DNA of 64,000 bases, taken from assembly GCF_900101685.1 (NCBI RefSeq), contig NZ_FMZZ01000005.1:186001-250000 (forward strand). Direction: 5' to 3'. The notes under the pieces are model-generated. The model made no database searches. It was not told where the DNA came from and saw nothing but the letters and a program-made list of their open reading frames with translations. This DNA is from Actinokineospora iranica (GTDB lineage Bacteria; Actinomycetota; Actinomycetes; Mycobacteriales; Pseudonocardiaceae). Made by a program: the position numbers and the translations under genes. Position 1 is the first letter of the stretch, and each line of letters opens with the position of its first letter. Positions 34,588 to 44,134 of the stretch are shown here, piece by piece.

Positions 34588-35367
34588 ATGCCACGCTCGT
34601 TCTCGCTGTCCCTCGCCGCGGTGGACATGCTGTCGCAGGCGCTGCGGGTCAACTGCAGGCTGTTCCCATTCGAGATCCCCAGCTTCGGTCAACTCGAAGA
34701 GGACCGGAACCGCATCGCGAAGGTCGTGTTCACCGACCTGTCCAACCGCGGCCTGATCCACCACTCGGAGGTCGACCCGGACGTCGCGGCCGCGCTGACG
34801 GTCACCAGCGACCACGACATCGGCATCGGCATGATGGGCACCGTCAACCACGACCGCCGCATCCGCGCCCGCGCCGCCGCTGCGGGTTCCACCGCGGTCT
34901 TGGCCATCCAAGAGGGCCAAAGCATCCAGTTCGACCTGATCAGCCCCGCGGCCCTCGCCCGCAGCCTGGTCGCGCTGCTGCCCCCCGCCCAAGCCGGACC
35001 GGGCCAGTCAGTGCAGGTCATCGAAGCCGCCCCCCAACCCCGCGACGACTCCGGCGGCGGCTTCGTCCAACCGGTCCGCGCCCCCCGCACCAACACCGAC
35101 GCCCAACTGCGCATGGCCGCCGCCATGCTCGAACGCCCCCGCACCGGCTACGGCTTCTTCACCGTCAGCGGCCGAGGCAGACACGGCCGCGAGGTAGACG
35201 CGGGCACCGTCAGCTGGATCGACACCGACGCGGGCCGCTACCTCTCCCTAAGCCGCCCAGAACCCAACGGCGCCATCCGCGCCACCTACTCCCCCGCGGA
35301 CAACGCCCGCCTGGCCCAACAACTAGGCGACCTCATCCTGTCGGCAGCCCCCACCACCAGGCCCTGA
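34588..35367 (+). CDS. EspG-family ESX secretion chaperone
   Basis: 259 aa. It begins FSLSLAAVDMLSQALRVNC and contains FPFEIPSFGQLEEDRNRIAK, YGFFTVSGRGRHGREV and the closing SWIDTDAGRYLSLSR, all typical of EspG. EspG proteins hold PPE-type substrates soluble and deliver them to the ESX machinery in the cytoplasm. The adjacent PPE-like gene is the likely client. No EccB/C/D or mycosin gene is in the window. Confidence 0.88.
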   Translation: MPRSFSLSLAAVDMLSQALRVNCRLFPFEIPSFGQLEEDRNRIAKVVFTDLSNRGLIHHSEVDPDVAAALTVTSDHDIGIGMMGTVNHDRRIRARAAAAGSTAVLAIQEGQSIQFDLISPAALARSLVALLPPAQAGPGQSVQVIEAAPQPRDDSGGGFVQPVRAPRTNTDAQLRMAAAMLERPRTGYGFFTVSGRGRHGREVDAGTVSWIDTDAGRYLSLSRPEPNGAIRATYSPADNARLAQQLGDLILSAAPTTRP

Positions 35368-35369
35368 CC

Positions 35370-35490
35370 AGGAGCACACCCGCCCTCCTGCCAAAACCAA
35401 GCCTGCCCCTGCCACGTGCCCGATGCGAGCGAGGCAGCACACCCGCCCCCCACTCAAACGGAAACGTCCGCTCGCCGGGTGCTCCACCCC
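35370..35490. repeat. Intergenic repeat family, copy C
   Basis: Read in reverse, it contains gggcgggtgtgctgcc, a cgggcacgtggcaggggcag block and cttggttttggcaggag, aligning with copy A (ggtaggggcaggtttggttggcagg). It also holds ctcgatggggtggagc, shared with copy D. Between convergent espG and phoU. Confidence 0.6.
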
Positions 35491-35520
35491 ATCGAGCCAA
35501 CCCCGAACCCAGAGCCAGGC

Positions 35521-36186
35521 TCAGACGTCTTCATCCCCGAACGAGCCAGGCATACGGCCGGTAACAACGAACACGACCCGCTTGGCGACCGAAACAGCAT
35601 GGTCCGCGTAGCGCTCGTAGAAGCGCCCCAGCAGGGTCACGTCGACCGCCGACGCCACCCCATGCGGCCAGTCCTTGTTCATGATCACGGTGAACAGGTG
35701 GCGGTGCAGGTCGTCCATCTCGTCGTCGGCGTCTTCCAAAGCGCGCGCGGCGGCGACGTCCTGGCTGCGGATGACGGCCTCGGCCTTGCGGGCCAGTTGG
35801 ACCGCGACCCGGCCCATCTCGGCGAAGTAGCCGTGCACCGGCTCCGGCAGCACCGGGGACGGGTGCCTGCGGCGGGCCGCCTTGGCCACGTGCAGGGCCA
35901 GGTCGCCCATGCGCTCCAGGCTTTCCGCGGCGTGGATGGCCGCGAGCACCGTGCGCAGGTCGGTCGCCACCGGGGCCTGCAGAGCGAGCAGCGCGTAGGC
36001 GTGCTCCTCGCAGGCGGAGCGGGCGTCGTCGATTTTCTCGTCGCCGCTGATGACCTGTTCGGCGATGCTCAGGTTCGTCTCCAGCAGAGCGCGCGTGGCG
36101 AGCTCCATCGCCTCGGCGACCATAGAGCACATGCCACCCAGGTGGTCGGCGAGCTGTCCAAGTTCGAGATGGTAGGCCTCACGCAT
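35521..36186 (-). CDS. phoU: Phosphate signalling protein PhoU
   Basis: 221 aa from ATG 36186; longer open frames upstream overlap the LCP gene in another frame. Two three-helix PhoU repeats with metal-binding EExxD-type segments: SGDEKIDDARSACEEHAYALL, SLERMGDLALHVAK, EDADDEMDDLHRHLF and YERYADHAVSVAKRVVF. It moderates PstSCAB and phosphate two-component signalling. Confidence 0.94.
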   Translation of the reverse strand: MREAYHLELGQLADHLGGMCSMVAEAMELATRALLETNLSIAEQVISGDEKIDDARSACEEHAYALLALQAPVATDLRTVLAAIHAAESLERMGDLALHVAKAARRRHPSPVLPEPVHGYFAEMGRVAVQLARKAEAVIRSQDVAAARALEDADDEMDDLHRHLFTVIMNKDWPHGVASAVDVTLLGRFYERYADHAVSVAKRVVFVVTGRMPGSFGDEDV

Positions 36187-36257
36187 GGCCCACAGCCTAG
36201 ATGCCGCGCGTCGGAAGTTCGCCATCTCCTGGTGAACCCGTGATGAACGAGTCGGAA

Positions 36258-39200
36258 TTACGCGCAGGTCACGTCGTTGGCGTTGACCGTGGACAGGTCT
36301 TGCGGGAGCTTCGCCGATGGTGGGGCCGCGCCCCCGCCGTCGGAGCCGGGGGCGACCACCTGGCCGGTGAACTCCGGTCCGATGACCAGCATCAGCGCCG
36401 CGGCCATCGCCGGGTCCTCCTGCAACTGCGCCCCCGGCACCGACGAGGCCAGGGTCTGCGCCTGCGCCTCGTGGCCGCGGCCGTAGCGCACCACCGTCTT
36501 CGGCACCGACGGGCCCGCGTTGACCTGGACGACCGTGTAGCCGAGCGCGGTCAGCTTCTCCGCGGTGCGGCGGGCGATGCCCCCGGTCTGGTTGCCGCCG
36601 TTGAGGACCTGGATCTTGAGCGTCCTCGGGTCCACCGGCTGCTGCTGGGCGCGCAGCGGCGCGGGCTGCGGCCGCGCCTGGCTGGCGCCCGCGCTGGGCC
36701 CGGGCTGCTCGCCGGGCAGCGGCTGGTCGTTGATGATGGCCTGGAACAGCGCCTGGGTGTCCTCCTTGCGGAGCACCTCGTTGCCGCGGCTGTTGGACTC
36801 GCCGACCGTGGGGACGGTGATGAAGGTGACCCGGCCCGTCTCCAGGCCCTGCAGCGACTGGCCGAGCTGGAAAAGCGACTGCAAGCCGACGTTGTCGCCG
36901 AAGGTCGACTTGGCGAACTCGCCGGTGAACTGGGTCAGCTTGGCCGGGTCGAGCAGCACCTGGCTCGACATCGCCTTGCGCAGCAGCGACGACAGGAACC
37001 GCTGCTGGCGCTTGATCCGGCCGTAGTCGGAGGTCGGGTCGCCCCGCACGTAGCGCGCCCGGACGAAGTCCAGCGCCTGGTCGCCCCGGAGCTGGACGTC
37101 CTTGCCCGGCTCCCGCACGATCCACTTGTTCAGCTTCGTGTCGAACATCGGCTTCTCGACGCACACGCTGACCCCGTCGACCGCGTCGACCATGCCGCGG
37201 AAGCCGTCGAAGTCGATGCCGATGAACCGGGTGATGTGCAGGCCGGAGATCTGCTGCACCACCTTGGTCACGCACAGCGGGCCGCCCACCTGGTAGGCGG
37301 TGTTCATCTTCGCGACCTTCTGCGCGGTCACCTGCTCGCCGGTGTAGGTGTTCGACTTGGAGTCGAACCGCTCGCAGCCCGGCCTGCTGATCTCCAGGTC
37401 ACGCGGGAACGACACCACCACGACCCGCTTACGGTCGGCAGGGACGTGCGCGATCATCACCGTGTCCGACCGCGCGCCCGGCACCTGCCCCGCGTCGCCG
37501 AGGCCCTCTTCGGCTTCCGCGCCTTCGCGGGTGTCGGAGCCGACCAGCAGGAAGTTCTCGTCGCCGCGCTGCCCCTCGGCGTTCTGGATCGAGTCGGAGT
37601 CCGGGTCGAGCGCGCGCACCTTCTCGATGCCGCCTTCCGCCCACTGGGTGAACGCCCACCCGATCCCGGTCGCCAGGAACACCAGCCCGGCCACCACGGC
37701 CGCGACGATCTTCGCGATGGTGGTCGAGCGGGCCTGGTTGCGCGCCTTCTTCTCTTGCAGGCGCGTCGCGGGCTGCTCTTCTTCGGCGTCCTCCTGCGCC
37801 GCGGGCCGCACCAGCACGGTCGGATCGGCGGGCAGCTGCTCCAACTCGTCAAGGTGCTCGTCGAGGGCGTCGCCGTCGGCTGCCCACGGGTTGAGCTTGA
37901 TCCGCTTGGACTTGCGGGCCTTCTCCTCGGCCTTGAGCTCGTCGTGCACCGCGGAGAACCGCGCCAGCGTCTGGTCGACCCGCCGCCGCTTCTGCACGGC
38001 CTCGCCGATCGGCTCCATCTCCGTGGTGAGCCCCATGATCTCCGCGGCGGACGCGTTCGGCGGCGGAGTGAGCGCGACCCGGGTCGGGGCCTCGGGATTC
38101 TGCGGACCGTCCGGCGGCAGCGGCGGCATCGAGGAGTTCCCGGGCGGCTGCTGCCGGGGAATGCGCGGCCGGGGCTGCTGGCCGTCGTCGGGCACCACCG
38201 GCCCCCCGACCTCGGTCGGCGCGTCCCCCTGCGCCATGAGCCGCCTGCTGATCGGCCCGGCGTCATCGGGGTCGTGTCCGCTGAGCCGCTGGTCGATGTC
38301 ACCGGGGGGCTCGACGCCCGCGTCCTCGGGACGCCTGCCCCGCCGCACCGGCAGTGCCCGGGAATCGGCGCCGGGCTGGGGGTGGTCGCCGGGGCGGGAA
38401 GCGTCGGCCGGGACCGGTGGTTCGCCCGCGGCCGGGAACCGCGGGTCCACCGGGAACTTCCCGGTGCCGCTGGGAGGCGCTTGCCGGGGGTTCACGGGGA
38501 ACGTCCCGGTGGGCCGCGGCCCACCGGGGCCGCCGGTCGGGCGGTGCGGCCCGGCGGGGAACTCGCCAGTGGGGGCGGCGCCGGGAATGGGGGGCCGCGA
38601 TTCGCCGGGGTGGGGCGCCGGGGAACCGGGGGCGGGCAGTGGCACCGCCGGGTGTTGGCCGGTGGGGCGGGGTGCTGAGCCGCCGCGCCTGCCGCCGGTT
38701 GGGCTGTGTCCGTTGTCCGGCAACGGCTCTTGCGTGTGTGCTGGGTGTTCGCCGATGGGGCGGGGGCGCTGGTTGGGCTCGTGCCCGTTGCCGGGGAACG
38801 GCTCTTGTGTGGGTGCTGGGTGTTCGCCGGTGGGGCGGGGTGCTGAGCCGCCGCGCCTGCCGCCGGTTGGGCCGTTTCCGTTGTCGGGCAACGGGTCCTG
38901 TGCGTTGGCGGGGAAGGGGCGCGGGGCGGAGCCGCCGCGTCCGGTGCCCGTGGGGTGGGGGGTGTTCCCGGTGCCGGGGAACGGTTCTTGGGGGTTGGCT
39001 GGGTGTTCGCCGGTGGGGCGAGGGGCTGAGCCGCCGCGCCTGGTGTTGGTGGGGAATCCGCCGGTGGGGGGCGGGGTGGGCCCGCTGCCGGGCAGCGGTT
39101 CCGGTGTGTCTGCCGGGAATCCGCCGGTGGGGCGGGGAGCGCGCCTGCCGCCGGTGGGGCGGGGGCCGTTGTCGGGCAACGGTTCCGGTGCGCTGGTGGG

Positions 39201-41204
39201 GAACTCGCCGGTGGGGCGGGGGGCGTTTCCGTTGCCGGGGAACGGTTCCTGGGCGCCTGCCGGGAACGTGCCGGTGGGCGGGCGCCTGCGGCCGGTCGGG
39301 TGCGGGGCGTGTCCGGTGTTGGGCAGCGGTTCCTGCGCGTCCGCCGGGAACTCGCCTTGGGGGCCCGCGGTCGGGCGTTGGCGGGCGCCGGGGAGTTGTC
39401 GGGCGTCCGACTGTGGTTCGCCGCCCGGGCCCGCCGTGGGGCGGGGGCCGCGGGTGGGGCGGCGATCGTCGGCGGGTAGGGCGGGCAGGCCGGTGCTGAA
39501 GTCCGGTTCGGTCTGCTCGATCGGGATTGGGCGGCGGCCGGTGGACTGGCCCGGGGCTCGACGGCCCGCGGGCAGGGAGCGCTGACCGGTGGGGCGTCGG
39601 CTGTCCGGGTCGGCCGCGGGGACCGGGGGCAGGCCCTCGACTTCGGTTTCGTCCGCGCGGGGGGCGTCGCCGCGGTCGGGGAGGGCGCGTTGGGCGTCGG
39701 CCCGGCCGCGGCGGGCGGACTGGGCGAAGTTCTCCTGCTGCCCGCGCTTGCCCGCGGGGGCGATGGGGCCGAGCAGGTCCGCGACGGTCTTCGGGATGCC
39801 GTCGTCGGGCTGTGGACGCGCAGGCCGTTCCAGGGGGCGCTGGCCGGTGGACTGCGCGATGACGTCGGCGGGGACGGAATGCGTTGCCGTGCGCGGCTTG
39901 CGCCGGGACTGGGCGCCCCGCGGCGGCTCCTGCGCCGCGTCGGAACCCGGGCGGGGCTGGGCGGCGGTCGGGTCCGCGCCCCCGGGCTCACCCGCCCGGG
40001 AGCCAGGGCCGAAAGCGGCGGAACCCGTCTCCTGCCCGGAATCGAGCGTCCTGCGGGGCGGCCGCGCGCCCGCGTCCGGAGCCGAGCCGAGCACCCGGCG
40101 GCCGGTGCGGGACCCGACCTGCGGCGGTGTCGGTTCCTGGCCTGAGGGCGGCTGGCCCGGCCGGGACCCGCCGTGCGCCGCGCCGGAGTCGAACGCCGGT
40201 CGGCCTTCGCGGGGACCGGAGTCGGAGTTGCCCAGACCCGGCTCCGCTGCCCTGCGGGCGCGGGACCCTGTTTGTGGTGCGCCGGGGTCGAAAGGCCGGT
40301 CGTGGTGGGGATCGGGGTTGCCCGGGCCGGGTTCTGTTGCCCTGCGGGCGCGGGGGCCTGTTTGTGGTGCGCCGGGGTCGAAGGGGCGGTCGTGGTGGAG
40401 GCCGGGGTCCGGGGCGCCGAGGTTGGGCTCTGCTGCCCGGCGGGCGCGGGGTCCCGCCTGTGGTGCGGCGGAGTCGAACGGGAACTGGTGTTGCCGGGGA
40501 CCGGAGTCGGGGCCCACGGAGCCGAGATCCGGTTCCGCGGCCCGGCGGGCCCGGGGGCGAGTGGGGTCCGGGTAGGACCGCGCGTCGGTTGCGGGCGTGT
40601 CGCTGCCGAGACCGGGTTCCGGCGCCCGGCGGGTTCGGCGCCCCGGTGTTCCGGTGACGGCTTGTCCGGAACCGGTGGGATCGGCGGGGCCTAGATCCGG
40701 CTCCGCGGTTCCACGGGTGCGGGGTTCCGCGACGGCGGCGGGGTCGAAAGCCGGGGGAGCGTCGCCGCCCAGGGTGGGGTCGGGTGCCCTGCGGCTCGTC
40801 CGGGGAGCCGGGCCCGCGGGGGTGTCGGGAGACCTGCGGCCGGGGTGGGGAGTCGGCTCGGGGCGGGCGCGGCGGCCGGTGGGAGTGGCCTGCGCGCCGG
40901 AGTCGGTGTCCGGGGCGGAGCGGAAGGCGGCTTCCGGGGCAGGCGGGGCCTCCGGGGATTTGCGGGTCGGAGCCTGGTGTCTGGGGACCTCGTCCGCCTC
41001 GTCGGGGGCGGTCTCCGGCTGGGGGACCGGCATGAGGTTGGACCGGGAGCCGCTGTGGCGCTCTACCAGGTCGGAAACGCTGACCCCACCGGCGTTCTCC
41101 ATCGACCGGCGCCTGCGTCGGGGCTGCTCGGTCGGTTCCGGGGCGCGGCGCTTGCCGCCTGCGTGGGAGCCCGGTGTGCCGTCGCGGTCGTAGTCGTCGG
41201 GCAC
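36258..41204 (-). CDS. LytR-CpsA-Psr (LCP) protein with giant proline-rich cytoplasmic region
   Basis: 1648 aa from GTG 41204 with aaaggag upstream. The amino-terminal ~1150 residues are cytoplasmic, basic and Pro/Arg/Gly-rich. They include MENAGGVSVSDLVERHSG near residue 35, a motif seen at the start of actinobacterial LCP proteins. Then come rows of RARRAAEPDLG-type and RRGGSAPRPTGEHPA-type repeats. One membrane helix lies near residue 1160 (VAAVVAGLVFLATGIGWAF). The extracellular LCP domain follows (FLLVGSDTREGAE, VVVVSFPRDLEI, GFRGMVDAVDGV), then a LytR_C domain near residue 1520-1560. LCP enzymes attach polymers to peptidoglycan. The usual length is 350-550 aa, so the extension is exceptional. 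Confidence 0.92.
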   Translation of the reverse strand: MPDDYDRDGTPGSHAGGKRRAPEPTEQPRRRRRSMENAGGVSVSDLVERHSGSRSNLMPVPQPETAPDEADEVPRHQAPTRKSPEAPPAPEAAFRSAPDTDSGAQATPTGRRARPEPTPHPGRRSPDTPAGPAPRTSRRAPDPTLGGDAPPAFDPAAVAEPRTRGTAEPDLGPADPTGSGQAVTGTPGRRTRRAPEPGLGSDTPATDARSYPDPTRPRARRAAEPDLGSVGPDSGPRQHQFPFDSAAPQAGPRARRAAEPNLGAPDPGLHHDRPFDPGAPQTGPRARRATEPGPGNPDPHHDRPFDPGAPQTGSRARRAAEPGLGNSDSGPREGRPAFDSGAAHGGSRPGQPPSGQEPTPPQVGSRTGRRVLGSAPDAGARPPRRTLDSGQETGSAAFGPGSRAGEPGGADPTAAQPRPGSDAAQEPPRGAQSRRKPRTATHSVPADVIAQSTGQRPLERPARPQPDDGIPKTVADLLGPIAPAGKRGQQENFAQSARRGRADAQRALPDRGDAPRADETEVEGLPPVPAADPDSRRPTGQRSLPAGRRAPGQSTGRRPIPIEQTEPDFSTGLPALPADDRRPTRGPRPTAGPGGEPQSDARQLPGARQRPTAGPQGEFPADAQEPLPNTGHAPHPTGRRRPPTGTFPAGAQEPFPGNGNAPRPTGEFPTSAPEPLPDNGPRPTGGRRAPRPTGGFPADTPEPLPGSGPTPPPTGGFPTNTRRGGSAPRPTGEHPANPQEPFPGTGNTPHPTGTGRGGSAPRPFPANAQDPLPDNGNGPTGGRRGGSAPRPTGEHPAPTQEPFPGNGHEPNQRPRPIGEHPAHTQEPLPDNGHSPTGGRRGGSAPRPTGQHPAVPLPAPGSPAPHPGESRPPIPGAAPTGEFPAGPHRPTGGPGGPRPTGTFPVNPRQAPPSGTGKFPVDPRFPAAGEPPVPADASRPGDHPQPGADSRALPVRRGRRPEDAGVEPPGDIDQRLSGHDPDDAGPISRRLMAQGDAPTEVGGPVVPDDGQQPRPRIPRQQPPGNSSMPPLPPDGPQNPEAPTRVALTPPPNASAAEIMGLTTEMEPIGEAVQKRRRVDQTLARFSAVHDELKAEEKARKSKRIKLNPWAADGDALDEHLDELEQLPADPTVLVRPAAQEDAEEEQPATRLQEKKARNQARSTTIAKIVAAVVAGLVFLATGIGWAFTQWAEGGIEKVRALDPDSDSIQNAEGQRGDENFLLVGSDTREGAEAEEGLGDAGQVPGARSDTVMIAHVPADRKRVVVVSFPRDLEISRPGCERFDSKSNTYTGEQVTAQKVAKMNTAYQVGGPLCVTKVVQQISGLHITRFIGIDFDGFRGMVDAVDGVSVCVEKPMFDTKLNKWIVREPGKDVQLRGDQALDFVRARYVRGDPTSDYGRIKRQQRFLSSLLRKAMSSQVLLDPAKLTQFTGEFAKSTFGDNVGLQSLFQLGQSLQGLETGRVTFITVPTVGESNSRGNEVLRKEDTQALFQAIINDQPLPGEQPGPSAGASQARPQPAPLRAQQQPVDPRTLKIQVLNGGNQTGGIARRTAEKLTALGYTVVQVNAGPSVPKTVVRYGRGHEAQAQTLASSVPGAQLQEDPAMAAALMLVIGPEFTGQVVAPGSDGGGAAPPSAKLPQDLSTVNANDVTCA

Positions 41205-41433
41205 CCGTGCTCCTTTCCAAGATGCAGCAGTGCTGCGCTAACCGTTGTCGGTTGGTTATCAACACGTTGCGGTGCCGCGCTCAGTTGCTTACCCGATCGT
41301 GTCACTCTGCGGATGCGATAGTACGGATGGTGGTCGCCCGTGACGACCTTCTAGGCAACTTTGTTCACCGTCGGTGCCCGTTTTTGTGGATATTGCTAGC
41401 CCGATCGGGGTATCGCGCTCCCGAGGGCCCCTG
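41205..41433 (-). promoter_or_regulatory. Upstream region of the LCP gene
   Basis: A 229-bp AT-richer stretch. On the minus strand TACTAT (41318-41323) is a fair -10 box, about 115 bp before the start, which implies a long leader. The leader has the near-palindromic gttgataaccaaccgacaac. No terminator for the LCP or the cyclase gene is evident. Confidence 0.35.
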
Positions 41434-42360
41434 TTAGCGCGCCGTGGTCCTCGGCTCGGTGACCGCTCGTCTGCCCGCGGCGGCTCCGGCCAGGTGAGCC
41501 TTGCCGTCGAGCAGGTATGCGACAGCGTTGCGGCCGGACTGCTTGGCGGTGTAAAGCAGCGCGTCGGCCTCGCGGAGCTGGCGCTCCGGGGCCCTCGGTG
41601 TGTCATCTGCCACTCGGACGGCCGGTTCGTGCGCCAGGCCGACGCTGACCGTCACCCGCAGGCCGAGGACCAGGCTCGACCAGGCGTAGCTCTCCACACG
41701 CGCGCGGGCGGCCTCGGCGAGGTCGACGGCGGTCAGGCGGTCGACGCCGGGGAGCACGAGCACGAACTCCTCGCCGCCGTAGCGGGCGCAGAAGCCGCCC
41801 TCGGGCAGGCCCTGCTGCAGCAGCTCCACGACCCGCTGCAGCACCCGGTCGCCGACCAGGTGGCCGAAGGTGTCGTTGACCTGCTTGAACCAGTCGAGGT
41901 CGACCAGGGCGACGGCGAGGCCGTCCGCGCGGCCCTGTTCTGCGACCAGGTCGACGAGGCGCTGGTCGAGGTAGCGGCGGTTGTAGCTGGCGGTGAGGCT
42001 GTCGCGGATGCTCTGCTCGTGCGCCTCGGCGTGCTCGCGGCGCAGCCGGTCGACCTCGCGGCGGAACTGCTCGGGGATCTGCGGCGGCTCGCTCAGCTCC
42101 GACATCAGGTCGAGCGCGGAGCGCAGGTGCTGGTAGGCCTGCCGGTACTGCCCGCGGGAGGCAAGCAGGGCGGCGATCGACTCGTGCAGGCTGACCAGGT
42201 TCGCGGCGTCCGCTGGCGGGCCCGCGTCGGGATTCTCGGCACGGTCGGTGATCGCGGGGTGACGCAGCGGAATGGTGGGTTCGCTGACCCGGTGGTCCCG
42301 CCACGGGGTCTCCCGCTGGTCGGGCTCGGGCTTGGCGACACCTCGTCCCAGAACGGCCAC
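41434..42360 (-). CDS. Soluble diguanylate cyclase (GGDEF)
   Basis: 308 aa from GTG 42360, eight bases after gggagg; the frame also has a GTG three codons earlier that overlaps that site. A helical region with a TPR-like ASRGQYRQAYQHLRSALDLM segment, a coiled coil, then a GGDEF domain: RDSLTASYNRRYLD, VDLDWFKQVNDTFGH, active site ARYGGEEFVLVLPG, SVGLA. The allosteric RxxD I-site before GGEEF is missing, so product inhibition is not expected. It makes c-di-GMP, the ligand of the RsiG encoded at 15 kb. Confidence 0.92.
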   Translation of the reverse strand: MAVLGRGVAKPEPDQRETPWRDHRVSEPTIPLRHPAITDRAENPDAGPPADAANLVSLHESIAALLASRGQYRQAYQHLRSALDLMSELSEPPQIPEQFRREVDRLRREHAEAHEQSIRDSLTASYNRRYLDQRLVDLVAEQGRADGLAVALVDLDWFKQVNDTFGHLVGDRVLQRVVELLQQGLPEGGFCARYGGEEFVLVLPGVDRLTAVDLAEAARARVESYAWSSLVLGLRVTVSVGLAHEPAVRVADDTPRAPERQLREADALLYTAKQSGRNAVAYLLDGKAHLAGAAAGRRAVTEPRTTAR

Positions 42361-42533
42361 CGCGGTCACCTCCCTACGTACGTGTGTGTCGTCCGGAAAG
42401 ACGGTCCGCTTAAGCGGGCGGGACGCATGGGCGTCGGAATTCCCCCTACTGGTGGACCCCGCGCTGGGCCAAACCGGTGACGAACCGAGTAGTAGGTAGC
42501 CGTGTGCACTCGTTTGGAGTCACCCGGATGGGC

Positions 42534-42995
42534 TCAGTCAGTGGGGCAGGGAGTGAAGCCGTACGCCCTACCGTCAAGGACGACGACCCGCTGGGAGCCG
42601 ATCTGCTCGGCCAGCGTCGCGCTGTCGCGGCGGATTCTCACCGAGACGCCGATGACGTACACCGCACCGCGCGGCGGGTCCGCCGACTGCTCCGGCTTCC
42701 ACTGGGTGTCCGGGCGCAGCGTGGACAGCGCGGGCTCGATCCGCAGGGTGAGGTCGCCGAGGTCGCAGAAGCGGTTGTCGAAGTCGGGGTGCTGGGTGCG
42801 GCGCAGGAACTCCCGCTGCGCGCTCGCCCCCTCCGCGCCCGCCTCGTTGAGGTCGGTGAAGTACCGGCTCACCAGGGTCCGCTCCGCCTCGGGACCGGCC
42901 CCGCCGCCCTGCGGCACCGCGGCGCCGGTGACGGTGGTGGCGCAGCCCGCCACCGCGAGCACGGTCAGCAGCAGGCCGCCCAGTGCGCTGCGCAT
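42534..42995 (-). CDS. Putative lipoprotein
   Basis: 153 aa. Signal with lipobox VAGC (Cys18), then a small domain containing VSRYFTDLNEAGAEG, HPDFDNRFCDLGDLTLRI and YVIGVSVRIRRDSATLAEQ. Start overlaps the dusB stop (TGATG). I do not recognise the family. Confidence 0.75.
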   Translation of the reverse strand: MRSALGGLLLTVLAVAGCATTVTGAAVPQGGGAGPEAERTLVSRYFTDLNEAGAEGASAQREFLRRTQHPDFDNRFCDLGDLTLRIEPALSTLRPDTQWKPEQSADPPRGAVYVIGVSVRIRRDSATLAEQIGSQRVVVLDGRAYGFTPCPTD

Positions 42996-44134
42996 CAGCC
43001 CCCCGAGTGCATGAGTTCGGCGCCAACCGGGACGGCGGCGTCCTCCGGATCGTCCAACCAGCCCTCCGGCAGCACGACCCGCCCCGGCGAGCCCTGCCTG
43101 CCGCGCGGGCCCTCCGCGTCGGGCGGGTAGGGGGCGTCGTGGTCCAGGTCGGCGATCAGGTCTTCCAGCTCAGCGAGGGAGCTGACCAGCGCGAACCGCT
43201 TGCGCGGCTCCGAGCCGATCGGGAAGCCGCGCAGGTACCAGGCCATGTGCTTGCGCAGGTCGCGGATGCCCTTGTCCTCGCCGAGGTGCGCGGTGAGCAG
43301 GGTCGCGTGCCGGTGCAGGATCGCGCCGACCTCGCCGAGGCTGGGCCCGTCCGGGATCTCCTGCCCGGAGAACACCGCGTGCAACTCCCGGAACAGCCAC
43401 GGGCGGCCCAGGCAGCCGCGGCCGACCACGGCACCGTCGCAGCCGGTCTGCTCGACCATCTTCACCGCGTCGGTGGCGCTGAAGATGTCGCCGTTGCCCA
43501 GGACCGGGATGGTCGTCACGGCCTCCTTGAGCCGGGCGATCCGCGACCAGTCGGCCTGCCCGGAGTAGCGCTGCGCCGCCGTGCGCGCGTGCAGCGCGAC
43601 CGCCACCGCCCCCTCGGCCTCCGCGATCCGCCCGGCGTCGAGGTAGGTCAGGTGCTCGTCGTCGATCCCGACCCGGAACTTCACCGTGACCGGAATCCCC
43701 GCTGGCGCCGCTGCCCGCACGGCGGCGGCCACGATCTGGCCGAACAGCCGCCGCTTGAACGGCAGCGCCGCCCCGCCGCCCTTGCGGGTCACCTTCGGGA
43801 CGGGGCAGCCGAAGTTCATGTCGACGTGGTCGGCGCGCCCCTCGGCGGCGATCACGCGCACCGCCTCGCCGACGGTGGCCGGGTCGACGCCGTACAGCTG
43901 CATGGAGCGGGGGTGCTCGGCGGGGCCGAACGTGATCATCTCCATGGTCTTGGCGTCGCGCTCGACGATGGCGCGGGCGGTGATCATCTCGCACACGTAG
44001 AGCGAGGTGGGGCTTCCGAACTCACGGCAGAGCGTGCGGAACGCGACGTTGGTGATGCCCGCCATGGGGGCGAGCACCACCGGCGGCTCGACGGGGTAGG
44101 GGCCGATGCGCAGGGCCTTGGTAGGGAACACCAC
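42995..44134 (-). CDS. dusB: tRNA-dihydrouridine synthase (DusB type)
   Basis: 379 aa. FMN-dependent reduction of uridines in the tRNA D-loop. APMAGITNVAFRTLCREFG, the catalytic Cys in MNFGCPVPKVTRKGGG, VKFRVGIDDEHLT, and GNGDIFSATDAVKMVEQTG with VGRGCLGRPWLF. A variable proline-rich tail follows the helical domain. The promoter would lie in the 110 bp before the divergent toxin-antitoxin pair. Confidence 0.93.
   Translation of the reverse strand: MVFPTKALRIGPYPVEPPVVLAPMAGITNVAFRTLCREFGSPTSLYVCEMITARAIVERDAKTMEMITFGPAEHPRSMQLYGVDPATVGEAVRVIAAEGRADHVDMNFGCPVPKVTRKGGGAALPFKRRLFGQIVAAAVRAAAPAGIPVTVKFRVGIDDEHLTYLDAGRIAEAEGAVAVALHARTAAQRYSGQADWSRIARLKEAVTTIPVLGNGDIFSATDAVKMVEQTGCDGAVVGRGCLGRPWLFRELHAVFSGQEIPDGPSLGEVGAILHRHATLLTAHLGEDKGIRDLRKHMAWYLRGFPIGSEPRKRFALVSSLAELEDLIADLDHDAPYPPDAEGPRGRQGSPGRVVLPEGWLDDPEDAAVPVGAELMHSGG

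Noticed and set aside
31867-35367. Complete type VII secretion cluster
   Set aside because: No EccB, EccC, EccD, EccE or mycosin gene; only substrates and EspG are present.
36201-39585. Long plus-strand open frames opposite the LCP gene
   Set aside because: Composition follows the repeat DNA of the LCP extension; no start signals or recognisable domains.
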